Assembly (NCBI GenBank): GCA_035771165.1 | Contig: JAWNZC010000119.1 | Location: 673,001 to 737,000 of the forward strand | Length of the DNA stretch: 64,000 nt | From: Paragorgia papillata | Taxonomy: Eukaryota > Cnidaria > Anthozoa > Scleralcyonacea > Coralliidae | Direction: 5' to 3' | Shown: piece by piece, positions 63,858 to 64,000 of the stretch | How positions within the stretch are numbered: the stretch's first letter is position 1 | How the letters are laid out: each line of letters starts with the position of its first letter | Notes under the pieces: model-generated | What the model saw: only the letters and a program-made list of their open reading frames with translations | Database searches by the model: none | Told to the model about the DNA's origin: nothing | Program-made: the position numbers and the translations under genes

Positions 63858-63897
63858 GTAAGTTATTATGTAGTGTTTTTTTGACCTTGTTTTTTGC

Positions 63898-64000
63898 TTC
63901 CTTCCTTCCTTCCCTCCTCCCTCCCTCCCTTCCTTCCTTCTTTCCTTCCTTCTTTCTTCCTTGCTTCCTCCATTTCTTCCTCCCTCCCTTCCTTCCTTCC
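63898..64000. repeat. (CTTCC)n-type polypyrimidine array at the window edge
   Basis: CCTT/CCCT tetramers starting 40 bp after the exon 29 donor and running off the window. Confidence 0.93.

Overview
The window looks like genomic DNA of an invertebrate animal, most likely an anthozoan cnidarian, although other marine invertebrates such as sponges cannot be excluded. The reasons are spliced genes with long introns, tandem-domain receptor tyrosine phosphatase (RPTP) exons, lectin/SRCR/FN3 ectodomain modules, a Ty3/gypsy element, tRNA- and 5S-related SINE-like repeats, many short foldback elements, and very heavy microsatellite content. No bacterial or phage gene organisation is seen. Nothing in the sequence fixes the species.

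Two related receptor genes lie in tandem on the + strand. Gene A is represented by its last three exons (630-895, 1595-1670, 2918-3246). They encode the membrane-proximal ectodomain, a transmembrane segment and a short cytoplasmic tail with one YxxV and two YxxL motifs and no phosphatase domain. Its juxtamembrane exon carries an apparent frameshift. Gene B occupies 14419 to beyond 63857. I reconstruct 29 phase-consistent exons (5010 coding nt, 1670 codons in the window; the last exon or exons lie beyond the edge). The predicted protein is: signal peptide, SUEL/Gal-lectin domain, F-type lectin, SRCR, SRCR, F5/8 type C (discoidin), FN3, FN3, a split FN3-like RPTP juxtamembrane region with a furin-type RRRR site, transmembrane segment, PTP domain D1 with all catalytic motifs, and PTP domain D2 that has lost the WPD acid. 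Gene B is therefore a candidate glycan-sensing receptor tyrosine phosphatase, and gene A a phosphatase-less paralogue with an ITAM-like tail. Together they resemble a paired-receptor arrangement.

Layout: 1-3246 gene A 3' end; 3250-14400 intergenic, with foldback elements, SINE remnants, a segmental duplication (8776-11041) holding a MITE with a natural empty site, and an ATGTT/TCACG array. 14419-21396 is gene B signal exon, an intron with nested MITEs and a tandem array with hammerhead-ribozyme-like cores, then the SUEL exon. 21728-26197 is a degenerate Ty3/gypsy element on the - strand. 30348-41741 carries the ectodomain exons; 44629-50020 the juxtamembrane, transmembrane and linker exons; 51931-57410 PTP D1; 59637-63857 most of D2. 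Almost every intron holds a long simple-sequence array of a different motif, or a foldback or SINE-derived array. Several repeat families recur in introns in opposite orientations (87-bp tRNA-like arrays, hammerhead-like arrays, hairpin MITEs), so the pre-mRNA could form extensive intramolecular duplex.
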